The notes below the pieces were generated by a model. That model was given only the letters and a program-made list of their open reading frames with translations. It ran no database searches and was not told the origin of the DNA. Position numbers and translations under genes: made by a program. Of a stretch of DNA of 64,000 bases, positions 9,708 through 18,312 are shown one piece after another; position 1 is the stretch's first letter; the number at the start of each line of letters is the position of its first letter. The stretch lies in assembly GCF_000411295.1 (NCBI RefSeq), contig NZ_KE150421.1, positions 7,265 through 71,264 on the forward strand, written 5' to 3'. Origin of the DNA: Paenisporosarcina sp. HGH0030. GTDB lineage: Bacteria > Bacillota > Bacilli > Bacillales_A > Planococcaceae.

Positions 9708-9850
9708 GTGTTGTCACTTTTGCCTGCTGATTCAGTTGGAACTGGATCTATTTTATGCTCTATTTTATAGGCTTTTTTAGTTGCAAGAAGGAACATCATG
9801 GTGATGCCGATGACCATTACTATTGAGACGATTATCATAAATGCTAACAT
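9704..9850 (-). CDS. Small single-span membrane protein (YtzI-like)
   Basis: A 48-codon frame, [12 protein letters not shown] at its start, has one hydrophobic helix (about residues 2-23) and a short charged tail. A GGAG site sits about 8 bases before the ATG, and the stop overlaps the yidD start. Its size, topology and position resemble the small YtzI proteins of Bacillus near this locus; that match is from memory and not verified. Function is unknown. The coupling suggests membrane biogenesis, but this is only inference. Confidence 0.7.
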   Translation of the reverse strand: MLAFMIIVSIVMVIGITMMFLLATKKAYKIEHKIDPVPTESAGKSDNT

Positions 9851-9950
9851 TTTTTTCACTCCACTTCGTTCTGTATGTTTATTGTAGAGAACTTAGTGGT
9901 AAATTGAAAGTATTCAGAGCGATAAATAAAATTAGGAGTGTGAAGTTTTT

Positions 9951-10400
9951 ATGTCAGCAGCATTAAATACAGAACTAAATAAGCAAGTAGCAACTTGGTC
10001 AGTAATGTATGCGAAGTTACATAATTTCCATTGGTACGTAAAAGGACCTCAATTCTTTACATTACATGCAAAGTTTGAAGAACTTTACAATGAAGCAACG
10101 TTACATATGGATGAAATTGCCGAACGTTTGCTTACTTTAGGCGGTAAACCAGTTGCCACATTGAAGGAGCATTTAGAACTATCAGATGTTACGGAAGCGA
10201 CAGGCAAAGAAAATGATATGCAAATGGTTGAAACAGTTGTAAAAGATTTCGGTAAAATTATGAAATCATTGAAAAAAGGGATGGACGAAGCTGCAAAAGA
10301 TGAGGACGATATGACAGAAGATGTATTGAATGCAGTGTATCAATCGATTGAAAAACATCAATGGATGTTAAATGCTTTTTTAGGCGATACAAACAAATAA
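9951..10400 (+). CDS. dps: Dps-family DNA-binding/ferroxidase protein
   Basis: A 149-residue ferritin-like protein expected to form a dodecamer that oxidises and stores iron and protects DNA under stress. The inter-subunit ferroxidase ligands are seen in HNFHWYVKGPQFFTLHAKFEELY and in MDEIAERLLTLGG. TTAGGAG precedes the ATG. I looked for a PerR box or a sigma-B promoter and saw no convincing one. A strong terminator follows, so it is probably monocistronic. Confidence 0.93.
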   Translation: MSAALNTELNKQVATWSVMYAKLHNFHWYVKGPQFFTLHAKFEELYNEATLHMDEIAERLLTLGGKPVATLKEHLELSDVTEATGKENDMQMVETVVKDFGKIMKSLKKGMDEAAKDEDDMTEDVLNAVYQSIEKHQWMLNAFLGDTNK

Positions 10401-10408
10401 GCATTTCA

Positions 10409-10437
10409 GCAAATTCCTTCCGGGAATTTGCTTTTTT
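10409..10437 (+). terminator. Terminator after dps
   Basis: Arms GCAAATTCC and GGAATTTGC with a 5-base loop, followed by six T residues. Confidence 0.9.
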
Positions 10438-10506
10438 CAATTCTCCTATCGTTTGCATGCATGAAATATATCCATAATGCCATGCTAGAAAAAAGGGGTT
10501 GAAAAA

Positions 10507-10809
10507 ATGTCGAAAGTATATGTTTCGGTCACTCATCACCGATACTATTTCCATCCTGAGGATTCGCAATGGGAATATGAGATTGAAGCCGAGCCCGAAG
10601 TTTTAACCGTACTAGATCAATTATTTGATCAAAAGGAATCCTTTGAATGGAAAGGTTTTTGGAGAGCTCAAACGCCTTATGTACCTTATCATCTAGACCC
10701 AGAAAATGACGGTGTCGATTTGCGATTGAAAAAGTTATACGCTGTCATTCATGAGTACGGAAATGAAGAAGCAAAACAACAAATAGAAACATTGCCTTAT
10801 TATAGTTGA
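10507..10809 (+). CDS. Conserved-looking 100-residue protein of unknown function
   Basis: I do not recognise this family. The protein has 100 residues, is acidic and rich in aromatic residues, and has no signal or membrane segment (HHRYYFHPEDSQWEYEIE near the start, LPYYS at the end). AAGGGG stands upstream of the ATG. The frame ends 47 bases before the ytkD start, so the two are likely co-transcribed. A role in nucleotide or stress metabolism with ytkD is only a guess from position. Confidence 0.75.
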   Translation: MSKVYVSVTHHRYYFHPEDSQWEYEIEAEPEVLTVLDQLFDQKESFEWKGFWRAQTPYVPYHLDPENDGVDLRLKKLYAVIHEYGNEEAKQQIETLPYYS

Positions 10810-10856
10810 ATGCTGTGCATGCCTTCGCTACACTATTTGAAAGGAGTGTAGCAGGC

Positions 10857-11369
10857 ATGTTTTCTTTTGTAGATCAGCATGGGTTAAAAGTTACGTTATC
10901 ATTTGAACCAAATGCCTTTTTAATTCCTACCACACATGTACTCGTGCTAGCGAACAGGCAGAACCAGTGGTTGCTAACAAAACATCCACAAAGAGGGATT
11001 GAATTTCCCGGTGGAAAAGTAGAATCAGGCGAGACGTTAGAACAAGCAGCAAAACGGGAAGTATTTGAAGAAACAGGCGCACAACTTTCAAATTTAATAT
11101 GGTTTGCAGAATATATGGTGCATGAACGTAAGCCTTTTTGTAAGGCGGTTTTCCGTGCAACAGTTGATTCAATTGAAAACAATAGTGAACGATTTGAGAC
11201 TGAGGGACCTGTATGGATGACGATACAGGAGTTTTTCAAATCAACTAATCTTAGTTTTCATATGACAGATGACGGAATGAGAAAAATGTTGGAACAGGTG
11301 ATGTTAGATGAAAGTAGACGGAACAATTGTACACAGACTTCCGTATCCAAGTCCAAATCCACAAGTTAA
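10857..11369 (+). CDS. ytkD: Nudix nucleoside triphosphatase (YtkD-like)
   Basis: YtkD-type Nudix hydrolases clean oxidised (8-oxo) nucleoside triphosphates. The Nudix box is complete: GGKVESGETLEQAAKREVFEETGA, Gly23-type spacing with REVFEE in the middle. The longest frame starts at a TTG at 10806; the ATG at 10857 follows AAGGAG and matches the usual N-terminus, giving 170 residues. The C-terminus runs 62 bases into the next gene in another frame, unusual for this otherwise spaced region. The tail beyond about residue 150 (rich in Ser, Lys, Thr) does not look like conserved Nudix sequence. Confidence 0.88.
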   Translation: MFSFVDQHGLKVTLSFEPNAFLIPTTHVLVLANRQNQWLLTKHPQRGIEFPGGKVESGETLEQAAKREVFEETGAQLSNLIWFAEYMVHERKPFCKAVFRATVDSIENNSERFETEGPVWMTIQEFFKSTNLSFHMTDDGMRKMLEQVMLDESRRNNCTQTSVSKSKSTS

Positions 11370-12093
11370 ATTAACGGAAATTGTCTATTGGTCATGTGGA
11401 TTCAGGGTAAAAGGGTTACTCGCGGAGCCACGCAAAGAAGGCAAGTATGAGGGAATCCTCTATTTACGTGGAGGTATTCAAAACATTGGTATGGTTCGAT
11501 CTGCTCGAATTGCTCAGTTTGCCACACAAGGATTCGTGGTGTTTGCCCCTTATTATCGTGGGAACAGAGGCGGCGAAGGTAGAGATGAATTTGCTGGGGA
11601 AGATCGGTTTGACGCAACCAATGGTGTAGAAGTATTAAGACAGTTTATTTCAGTGAACCGAATTCATTTGTTTGCATTTTCTCGTGGAGGAATTATGGCT
11701 TTATGGACGGCTGTTCTGCGTTCAGATATTACATCGGTTGTCACCTGGTCAGGTGTGTCAGACATGGTTCTCACCTATGAGGAACGTGAAGACATGCGTA
11801 GAATGATGAAGCGGGTGATTGGTGGTAATCCTACGAATGTACCTGAGGCATATGAACTTCGTCAACCACTCAAACATGTCAGTGCTATTGATGCCAAAAT
11901 TCTAATTATCCATGGACGAAAAGATGGGAATGTCGGAATTGAACATGCCTTACGTCTCGAAAAAGCACTCATTGATGGAAATAAAAATTATGAGACTTGG
12001 TATTTTAAAGATTACACACATTATTTCCCTTCGAAAACCAATAGACAAACTGTCAGAGATTTAACGGACTGGATGAAACGACAAGGGGAATAA
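11308..12093 (+). CDS. ytmA: S9-type alpha/beta hydrolase (YtmA-like)
   Basis: A 261-residue serine hydrolase of the prolyl-oligopeptidase-like group. Visible are LYLRGGIQNIGMVR, FAPYYRGNRGGEGRDEFAGEDRFD, the nucleophile Ser125 in FSRGG, a probable acid in HGRKDGN (about 205) and His in DYTHYFP near 233. There is no signal peptide. The start overlaps ytkD by 62 bases, and its ribosome site is weak (only GGTG nearby). The N-terminus nevertheless aligns with what I recall of YtmA, so I keep it. Substrate is unknown. Confidence 0.85.
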   Translation: MKVDGTIVHRLPYPSPNPQVKLTEIVYWSCGFRVKGLLAEPRKEGKYEGILYLRGGIQNIGMVRSARIAQFATQGFVVFAPYYRGNRGGEGRDEFAGEDRFDATNGVEVLRQFISVNRIHLFAFSRGGIMALWTAVLRSDITSVVTWSGVSDMVLTYEEREDMRRMMKRVIGGNPTNVPEAYELRQPLKHVSAIDAKILIIHGRKDGNVGIEHALRLEKALIDGNKNYETWYFKDYTHYFPSKTNRQTVRDLTDWMKRQGE

Positions 12094-12096
12094 TAT

Positions 12097-12546
12097 ATGA
12101 AACATATCCGAATTCATTTAAAGACTAGCAGTACTGTTAACAAAACCTCGGTCCCTAATGATACGTCATATTGGAAAAAGCTTTGGGATACGTATACGAG
12201 TGAATATGCTTCAGTGGAAATTCAGTGTTGGCAGGAAGAAGTGCATGATATTGAGGAATTGACCAAACTCTCTGCACATTCTGTGAATCAAGGACTTGTA
12301 AAATCGTTTACAATTACATTGAACGAAAAAAACTGTAACTATTTACGTAATCATTCAATTGATGCAGACGGTGGTTTAAAATGGTTCACTATATTCTTTT
12401 ATAAAGAAGATATTCAAATGCTTGAGATAGCACAATATGGTTCAGAAATTGTATTATATGGAGTAAATGAGAAAGAAGCGGAAGAATTTGAAGCGCTATT
12501 CCCTGAAATCGAGAACGCGGAATACTTCAAAGAACACCTCATGTAA
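12097..12546 (+). CDS. Unknown protein, first of a tandem paralogous pair
   Basis: Not recognised. It has 149 residues, is soluble and acidic. The C-terminal half (WFTIFFYKEDIQML..., YGSEIVLYGVNEKEAEEF, ALFPE) matches that of the next gene, and both share SYW plus VE(I/V).C near residue 25-45, so they are diverged duplicates. It begins 3 bases after ytmA and ends 17 bases before its paralogue, so the three are probably one transcript. Nothing in it suggests an enzyme active site. Confidence 0.78.
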   Translation: MKHIRIHLKTSSTVNKTSVPNDTSYWKKLWDTYTSEYASVEIQCWQEEVHDIEELTKLSAHSVNQGLVKSFTITLNEKNCNYLRNHSIDADGGLKWFTIFFYKEDIQMLEIAQYGSEIVLYGVNEKEAEEFEALFPEIENAEYFKEHLM

Positions 12547-12563
12547 GCAGAGGAGGGTGAGGC

Positions 12564-13004
12564 ATGGGAAATTTACATATAATATACGACTCTTTATTAC
12601 TAACCAGTGAAACCAACAAGCTTAGGAAGAGTATTAGCTATTGGTTTCCGTTAATGAATGAGGTACTTCCAGTGTTTACAGAAGTCGAAGTACATTGTCA
12701 TGAAGATGAAAAAGAAGCAATTCTTAAGATTAAACCTTTCGCTCATACCATTCGATATGGAAGTGGATTGGTTATTTTTACAATGCCTCTAAATCAGAAG
12801 CTAAAAGACTTGCTACTGTATGGGGTAAATGAAGGACAGACAAGAATTCCTTGGTATACATTAGTATTCAAGAGAAATGGTGCACATATTTGTACTGTTA
12901 AATATCACGGATCTGAATTGTATTTCTACCAGATAACGAAAGAGGATGCTAAAGAGATAGAATCTTACTTTCCAGAAGAGACAGTTTTTGAATATACGGA
13001 GTAA
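12564..13004 (+). CDS. Unknown protein, second of a tandem paralogous pair
   Basis: Not recognised. It has 146 residues and the same layout as the preceding gene: SYWFPLMNEVLPVFTEVEVHC near the start, then WYTLVFKRNG, YHGSELYFYQITKEDAKEIE and SYFPEE at the end. GAGGAGGGTGAGG precedes the ATG. It ends at a bidirectional terminator facing pckA. Identity between the two copies looks modest, which implies an old duplication. Confidence 0.78.
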   Translation: MGNLHIIYDSLLLTSETNKLRKSISYWFPLMNEVLPVFTEVEVHCHEDEKEAILKIKPFAHTIRYGSGLVIFTMPLNQKLKDLLLYGVNEGQTRIPWYTLVFKRNGAHICTVKYHGSELYFYQITKEDAKEIESYFPEETVFEYTE

Positions 13005-13005
13005 A

Positions 13006-13039
13006 AAAATGGCCTGCACATGAAGTGCAAGCCATTTTT
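13006..13039. terminator. Bidirectional terminator before pckA end
   Basis: The stem TGGC-c-TGCAC...GTGCA-a-GCCA is bracketed by an A-run and a T-run. It closes both the ytkD-ytmA cluster and the leftward pckA gene. Confidence 0.85.
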
Positions 13040-13044
13040 GTATT

Positions 13045-14631
13045 CTAGATAATCGGACCGCCTTTAGAAATAATCTCTTCAGACACTGATCCGAATTTAA
13101 TGAAGTTCTCACGGAATCGATTAGCCAGTTCTTGAGCTTTGTTATCGTATGCTGCTGGATCCGCCCATGCATCGCGTGGGTTTAATACGTCAGACGGTAC
13201 GCCAGGTACTTCTTTAGGAATAGCTAAACCGAATGCTGAACCTTTATCCATTTCAACATTATCTAATTTGCCTTCCAATGCAGCACGAACCATCGCACGT
13301 GTATAAGAAAGTTTCATACGGCTACCAACGCCATATTCGCCGCCAGTCCAGCCAGTATTTACAAGGAAGACTTGTGCATCATGCTCATCGATTTTGTTCC
13401 CTAACATTTCTGCATATACAGTTGCAGGAAGGGGAAGGAATGGAGAACCGAAACAAGTTGAAAATGTTGCTTGTGGAGATGTAATTCCACGTTCTGTTCC
13501 AGCAAGCTTCGATGTAAATCCGCTTAAGAAGTGATACATCGCTTGTTCTTTCGTCAACTTACTGATTGGAGGTAATACCCCGAACGCATCAGCAGTTAAG
13601 AAAATGATGGTTTTTGGATGACCCGCTACAGAAGGATCAACAATATTGTCGATTGCTTGTAATGGGTAAGCAGCACGCGTATTTTCAGTTAACGAAACAT
13701 TTTCGTAGTCAGGTATACGCGTTTCGGGATCCAATACTACGTTTTCCAATACAGAACCAAAACGGATTGCATCGAAAATTTGTGGTTCATTTTCACGTGT
13801 TAAGTTAATTGCTTTTGCGTAACAGCCGCCTTCAATATTGAATACGCCGTTATCTGACCAGCCATGCTCATCATCGCCGATCAATTTACGATCTGCATCA
13901 GCAGATAATGTTGTTTTTCCTGTTCCGGACAATCCGAAGAACAAAGCAACATCGCCTTTTTCACCAACGTTTGCAGAACAGTGCATCGGTAGGATGCCTT
14001 GCTCAGGAAGCAAGTAGTTCATAATGGAGAAAATTGATTTTTTCATTTCACCGGCATACTCAGTACCACCGATTAAAATGATGCGTTTTTCCATTGACAC
14101 AATGATAAACGTTTCGGAACCTGTACCATCGATTGCAGGATCTGCTTTGAAAGTCGGAGCATAAACGATTGTGAATTGTGCTTCATGCGATGCCAACTCA
14201 TCTTTAGACGGACGAATGAATAATTGGTGTGCAAAAAGGTTATGCCAAGCATATTCATTGATTACTTGCAATGAAAGGCGAGATTCTTTATCTGCACCGG
14301 CAAATCCATTAAAGACAAATAACTCTTCTTTTGTTTTTAAATAGTTCACAACTTTTTTATATAAAGAGTTGAAAATTTCAGATGATATTGGTTGGTTTAC
14401 TGAGCCCCAATCAATCTTGTCTTTCGAGCTATCTTCCACAACAACATATTTGTCTTTAGGAGAACGTCCTGTATATTTTCCTGTCACTACTTTTACAGCT
14501 CCAGTTGGTGTTAAGACAGCTTCTCCACGTAATGTTGCTTTCTCCACAAGTTGTGGGACTGAAAGTTGTACATGCACGTTTTGGCCATTTAACAAGTCGT
14601 TCAGCTCGTTCATCGTGTTCACTGAATTCAT
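13045..14631 (-). CDS. pckA: Phosphoenolpyruvate carboxykinase (ATP)
   Basis: This is the gluconeogenic enzyme turning oxaloacetate and ATP into PEP, CO2 and ADP. The 528-residue length is typical. Seen are RSPKDKYVV near residue 55, the kinase-1a P-loop [13 protein letters not shown] (about 231-243), the metal-binding DDEHGW just after it, and the C-terminal [11 protein letters not shown] block. It is transcribed alone, facing away from metK. The promoter carries an extended -10 and a CcpN-like box, consistent with glycolytic repression known for this gene in Bacillus. Confidence 0.96.
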   Translation of the reverse strand: MNSVNTMNELNDLLNGQNVHVQLSVPQLVEKATLRGEAVLTPTGAVKVVTGKYTGRSPKDKYVVVEDSSKDKIDWGSVNQPISSEIFNSLYKKVVNYLKTKEELFVFNGFAGADKESRLSLQVINEYAWHNLFAHQLFIRPSKDELASHEAQFTIVYAPTFKADPAIDGTGSETFIIVSMEKRIILIGGTEYAGEMKKSIFSIMNYLLPEQGILPMHCSANVGEKGDVALFFGLSGTGKTTLSADADRKLIGDDEHGWSDNGVFNIEGGCYAKAINLTRENEPQIFDAIRFGSVLENVVLDPETRIPDYENVSLTENTRAAYPLQAIDNIVDPSVAGHPKTIIFLTADAFGVLPPISKLTKEQAMYHFLSGFTSKLAGTERGITSPQATFSTCFGSPFLPLPATVYAEMLGNKIDEHDAQVFLVNTGWTGGEYGVGSRMKLSYTRAMVRAALEGKLDNVEMDKGSAFGLAIPKEVPGVPSDVLNPRDAWADPAAYDNKAQELANRFRENFIKFGSVSEEIISKGGPII

Positions 14632-14693
14632 GTATATGTACCTTCCTTTATCGTATATTACCCTTATATCGGGTTAACCTTGATTCGAAAATT

Positions 14694-14723
14694 AGTATAA
14701 CACATTACGCTTAATAATCTACA
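14694..14723 (-). promoter_or_regulatory. Extended -10 promoter of pckA with CcpN-like box
   Basis: On the minus strand, TG-T-TATACT is an extended -10 (TATACT at 14694-14699) with a weak -35 (TGTAGA, 14718-14723). The 11-mer TGTGTTATACT (14694-14704) fits the CcpN consensus TRTGHYATAYW as I recall it. An 8-base palindrome GGTTAACC lies at 14672-14679, just downstream of the expected start. Confidence 0.5.
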
Positions 14724-14782
14724 CTAATAGCCTAATTAATTTTATCTGATTTTCGAACATTTATATAGAACGAAAAAAATAT

Positions 14783-14811
14783 TTGACAAGGCTTCATTAG
14801 TTTATTATGAT
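14783..14811 (+). promoter_or_regulatory. Sigma-A promoter of metK
   Basis: TTGACA (14783-14788), 17-base spacer, TATGAT (14806-14811). The transcript would start just ahead of the riboswitch P1 stem. Confidence 0.88.
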
Positions 14812-14827
14812 GTAAAACTGAACGGAT

Positions 14828-15013
14828 ACTCTTATCCCGAGCTGGTGGAGGGGTCAGGCCCTATGAAACCCGGCAACCTGCAGTTATGAACCAAGTAGTA
14901 ATTGGCAAAGGTGCTGAACCTGAAGCAAGGTGTATTCCTTGGATGATAAGAGTGAAAGGTGCCTATTAATGAATGCCTTTCCTCATGTTTTTACGTGAGA
15001 GAGGGTTTTTTTT
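14828..15013 (+). promoter_or_regulatory. SAM-I riboswitch with terminator, metK leader
   Basis: The aptamer spans 14828-14953. P1 is closed by ACTCTTATC (14828-14836) and GATAAGAGT (14945-14953). The SAM-I core is exact: GAGnnGGTGGAGGG, then GGCCCTATGAAACCCGGCAACC split across P2 and J2/3. The expression platform is a hairpin at about 14976-15005 followed by eight or more T residues. SAM binding would stabilise P1 and allow termination, shutting off metK. About 140 bases of leader without a gene follow before the coding start. Confidence 0.97.
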
Positions 15014-15151
15014 ATGACATCTCCCTTTATCCTCGTGTGCAGAAGCCCGAAAAGGCGGAAGGTTTTATTCTAATGAATAAGCTGGACATGGGAAATGAGT
15101 ACCGTTTGAATTTTCCGAGAGCAATCTCGAAGGATATAGGAGGAATATTAA

Positions 15152-16348
15152 ATGACAACTCGTCGTCTATTTACATCAGAATCAGTAACAGAAGGGCATC
15201 CGGATAAGATTTGTGATCAAATCTCAGACGCAATTTTAGATGCTATATTAACAGAAGACCCGAACGCACGTGTCGCTTGTGAAACAACTGTAACAACAGG
15301 TTTAGTGCTTGTTGCTGGAGAAATCACAACATCTGCTTATGTGGATATTCAAAAAGTTGTACGTGAAACAGTTCGTGAAATTGGCTACACTCGTGCAAAA
15401 TATGGTTTTGACTCAGAGACTTCTGCAGTATTGACTGCAATCGATGAGCAATCTGCCGACATCGCAATGGGCGTTGACAGAGCACTAGAAGCACGTGAAG
15501 GTTCGATGACAGATTCAGACATCGAAGCAATCGGTGCAGGTGACCAAGGTTTAATGTTCGGTTTTGCTTGTAATGAAACACCGGAATTAATGCCTCTTCC
15601 AATTAGTATGGCTCATAAGTTAGCTCGTCGTTTAGCATTAGTTCGTAAAGAAGAAATTCTTCCATACTTACGTCCAGATGGCAAAACACAAGTAACTGTA
15701 GAATATGATGAAAACAATAAACCGTTGCGCATTGACACAATCGTTATTTCTACTCAACATCACCCAGAAGTAACTCTTGAGCAAATTCAACGCAACTTGA
15801 AAGAACATGTCATCAATCCTGTCGTTCCGGCAGAATTAATTGACGAAAATACAAAATACTTCATTAACCCAACTGGTCGCTTCGTAATTGGTGGACCACA
15901 AGGGGATGCTGGTTTAACTGGTCGCAAAATTATCGTTGATACTTACGGTGGATACGCTCGTCACGGTGGCGGCGCATTCTCTGGTAAAGATGCGACAAAA
16001 GTTGACCGTTCAGCAGCATATGCAGCACGTTATGTAGCGAAAAACATCGTAGCAGCAGGACTTGCTGACCGTTGCGAAGTTCAACTTGCATATGCAATCG
16101 GTGTTGCACAACCAGTATCAATTGCAATCGATACTTTTGGTACAGGCACTGTAGAAGAATCGAAACTTGTTGAAATTGTTCGCGATTCATTCGACCTTCG
16201 CCCAGCTGGAATCATCAAAATGTTAGATCTACGTCGTCCGATTTACAAGCAGACAGCTGCTTATGGACACTTCGGTCGCACAGACTTGGATGTACCATGG
16301 GAGAAAACAGACAGAGCGGCTACTTTGAAAGAAAAAGCAGGCGTTTAA
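15152..16348 (+). CDS. metK: S-adenosylmethionine synthetase
   Basis: It makes SAM from methionine and ATP. The 398-residue length is standard. Motifs seen: [23 protein letters not shown] at the start, [16 protein letters not shown] (about 131-146), [19 protein letters not shown] with the P-loop-like segment, and the closing [15 protein letters not shown] precedes the ATG. Expression is under the SAM-I riboswitch upstream, giving product feedback. A strong terminator follows, so the gene stands alone. Confidence 0.98.
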   Translation: MTTRRLFTSESVTEGHPDKICDQISDAILDAILTEDPNARVACETTVTTGLVLVAGEITTSAYVDIQKVVRETVREIGYTRAKYGFDSETSAVLTAIDEQSADIAMGVDRALEAREGSMTDSDIEAIGAGDQGLMFGFACNETPELMPLPISMAHKLARRLALVRKEEILPYLRPDGKTQVTVEYDENNKPLRIDTIVISTQHHPEVTLEQIQRNLKEHVINPVVPAELIDENTKYFINPTGRFVIGGPQGDAGLTGRKIIVDTYGGYARHGGGAFSGKDATKVDRSAAYAARYVAKNIVAAGLADRCEVQLAYAIGVAQPVSIAIDTFGTGTVEESKLVEIVRDSFDLRPAGIIKMLDLRRPIYKQTAAYGHFGRTDLDVPWEKTDRAATLKEKAGV

Positions 16349-16356
16349 GATTGAGA

Positions 16357-16390
16357 AGCCATTCCGGGTATGCCCTGGAATGGCTTTTTT
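16357..16390 (+). terminator. Terminator after metK
   Basis: Arms AGCCATTCC and GGAATGGCT followed by six T residues. Confidence 0.9.
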
Positions 16391-16461
16391 ATTGGAAATT
16401 AGTGGGCGAAAGGGAACAAATCAATTTGAACGGGAATAAATTTAAGAATGCTTCAACATAT

Positions 16462-16492
16462 TAAAAGGACCGGGCTCTATCACCCGGTCCTT
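16462..16492 (-). terminator. Hairpin after ytoA
   Basis: The perfect 10-base arms AAGGACCGGG and CCCGGTCCTT have an 8-base loop. The following T-run on the minus strand is short (TTTTAA). Confidence 0.7.
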
Positions 16493-16501
16493 ACTATCCG
16501 T

Positions 16502-17020
16502 TTACTTTTGTTGTTGCATTTCCTTATAAATCTGTCCTTTTTCAGCATATTCTCTCACAATACGTTCCATATCTAGTCTGTCTTCAGCATTCAACTCCCG
16601 AACCACTTTTGCCGGACGTCCCAATGCAAGCATACCTGGGGGAATTACTTTACCGGGTGGAACCAAGCTACCTGCCCCGATAAATGCACCTTCACCAATC
16701 TCTGCGCCATCCAGGACAATGGAACCCATGCCAATTAAGGCGCCTTTTCGTACGGTACAGCTATGTAGAGTTACTTGGTGACCGATGGTGACTTCATCTT
16801 CCAAAATTAATGGAGCGGCAGGGCTTTGATGAAGGCAACACAAATCTTGAATATTAACTTTGCGGCCGATTCGAGTCGCATTGACATCACCACGAATAAT
16901 GGTATTAAACCAAATAGTGGACTCTGGACCGATTGTCACGTCACCACTTATTGTGACATAATCAGCAATATAAACAGATGGGTCAATCATGGGTGTTTTA
17001 TCTTTAAAAGGGTAAATCAT
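16502..17020 (-). CDS. ytoA: Gamma-carbonic anhydrase-family hexapeptide protein (YtoA-like)
   Basis: A 172-residue left-handed beta-helix protein. Hexapeptide repeats run through about residues 10-140 (ISGDVTIGPES, TIIRGDVN, VTIGHQVTLHSC, ALIGMGSIV, AFIGAGSLV). Candidate metal His residues are in CCLHQSP and GHQVTLH. A C-terminal helix follows. Proteins of this group are annotated as gamma-carbonic anhydrases or PaaY-like, but activity is rarely shown. It is divergent from the ytpA homologue. Confidence 0.86.
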   Translation of the reverse strand: MIYPFKDKTPMIDPSVYIADYVTISGDVTIGPESTIWFNTIIRGDVNATRIGRKVNIQDLCCLHQSPAAPLILEDEVTIGHQVTLHSCTVRKGALIGMGSIVLDGAEIGEGAFIGAGSLVPPGKVIPPGMLALGRPAKVVRELNAEDRLDMERIVREYAEKGQIYKEMQQQK

Positions 17021-17124
17021 TCAAAAAACCTCGTTTCTTCTTGCCATATGGTTTCATTATACAAAAAAAGAGGAACTAAAAAAGGATGACTTCGTCGAAT
17101 AAAGAAATAGAAGGAGCGATGATT

Positions 17125-17925
17125 ATGTGGAAATGGGAAGCTGATGGCCAGGCAAAAGCAGTCATCGCCATCGTACACAGCGCGTATGAACATCACCGTC
17201 GGTACGCCTGGTTAATAGAAGAATTTAGAAGTTCAGGATTTCATGTTGTAATGGGGGATCTACCTGGGCACGGAGAATCGGCTCTCAATAAACAAGCACA
17301 TGACGAGGATTTTCAATCCTATGGCACTTTTATCAATCACTTGATTGACGCTTCGCTTACATATAACTTACCTGTTTTTATTATGGGTCACGGGCTAGGT
17401 GCAACTTTAGTCATGCAGATGCTTCAGGAAAAATCAATTGAATGTGCTGGAATAATTCTGACATCTCCTTGGATGCATTTACATATTCATGCATCGAAAC
17501 TTTCCAGTGCTTTAGCCAACATGGGGAAGCTTGCTGAAAACGTCAAGAGTACTCATGAAATAACCATTAAAAAACTGACAAGAAATTATGATGTTTATAC
17601 GCAAGATAAAGACGATGATCTATATAACACGACCATTACTTTGAAGTGGTACAGGGAGTTGCAGCATTTGATGAAAGCAACAACTGCCAAACAAGAAAGT
17701 ATTCAAGATGTTCCTATTTTGATGATGACTGCAGAGCGGGATAAAATTGCCGATCCGACATTCGCAAAGAATTGGCTGCAAAAACAACAACTTTCTGAAA
17801 TACAATATAAAGAGTGGAAAAATTGTTTTCATGATCTGTTCCAAGAGCCAGAACGAGAAGATGTGTTTTATTACACGAAGACGTTCGTGAATAATGTGTT
17901 GCGTTCACTCGGATATGTGGTTTAA
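17125..17925 (+). CDS. ytpA: YtpA-like alpha/beta-hydrolase lacking the nucleophile serine
   Basis: Overall sequence follows the YtpA lysophospholipase family (MWKWEADGQ start, GDLPGHGES, LKWYRELQHLM, EWKNCFHDLFQEPEREDVF end). The nucleophile elbow, normally GHSMG, reads GHGLG: codon 90 is GGG (17392-17394), Gly instead of Ser. The oxyanion and EHxGRY segments also deviate (VHSAYEHHRRY). The Asp (AERDKI) and His (CFHDLF) of the triad remain. It is therefore probably a non-hydrolytic homologue, although the frame is intact. ATG 17125 is chosen because AAGGAG precedes it by 9 bases; an in-frame ATG at 17086 has no spaced site. Confidence 0.85.
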   Translation: MWKWEADGQAKAVIAIVHSAYEHHRRYAWLIEEFRSSGFHVVMGDLPGHGESALNKQAHDEDFQSYGTFINHLIDASLTYNLPVFIMGHGLGATLVMQMLQEKSIECAGIILTSPWMHLHIHASKLSSALANMGKLAENVKSTHEITIKKLTRNYDVYTQDKDDDLYNTTITLKWYRELQHLMKATTAKQESIQDVPILMMTAERDKIADPTFAKNWLQKQQLSEIQYKEWKNCFHDLFQEPEREDVFYYTKTFVNNVLRSLGYVV

Positions 17926-17931
17926 GACAAA

Positions 17932-17970
17932 TAAAAGCCTTTCTAATGAAAAATTAGAAAGGCTTTTACT
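17932..17970 (+). terminator. Terminator after ytpA
   Basis: AAAAGCCTTTCTAAT pairs with ATTAGAAAGGCTTTT across a 5-base loop; the end is T-rich. Confidence 0.9.
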
Positions 17971-18312
17971 ATGGATTTGTTTATGACTTCATTTATGAAT
18001 TATGCTGATTTACAAGGAATTATAAATTATTCTGACATGAAAATTAGCCCCCTGTAAAAAAGGGAAGCAATAGATTCAAAATTTCAAAACCTGAACATTT
18101 ACCAATATGATAATTCTATTTTAATAAAAATATTCCTGTATTGTCTTTTAGAACTTTGAAGCTTGGATTTATGTATGCTATGCCTTGCAAAAGTCGAAGT
18201 TAGCATAATGAAAATCTAGAAGTATATATAAAATCTTTCCTTGTACTAACATCATTTTTGTAATACAGTGAATAATGTGACAATATTATGAACAAACAAA
18301 GGGGGAAATTGG
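17971..18312 (+). other. 342-base gene-free region before the symporter
   Basis: AT-rich, with no open frame of note and no riboswitch I recognise (a glycine aptamer was looked for and not found). A possible promoter is TTGTAC (near 18241), 17 bases, TACAGT. The ribosome site AAAGGGGG lies just before the symporter start. Confidence 0.6.

Noticed and set aside
9447-9770. 107-codon plus-strand frame over yidD
   Set aside because: Antisense to yidD, which has the family signature and Cys pair.
9860-9950. PerR box or sigma-B promoter before dps
   Set aside because: No sequence close enough to either consensus.
14959-15207. 82-codon frame between the SAM riboswitch and metK
   Set aside because: Begins inside the riboswitch platform without a ribosome site and runs into metK in another frame.
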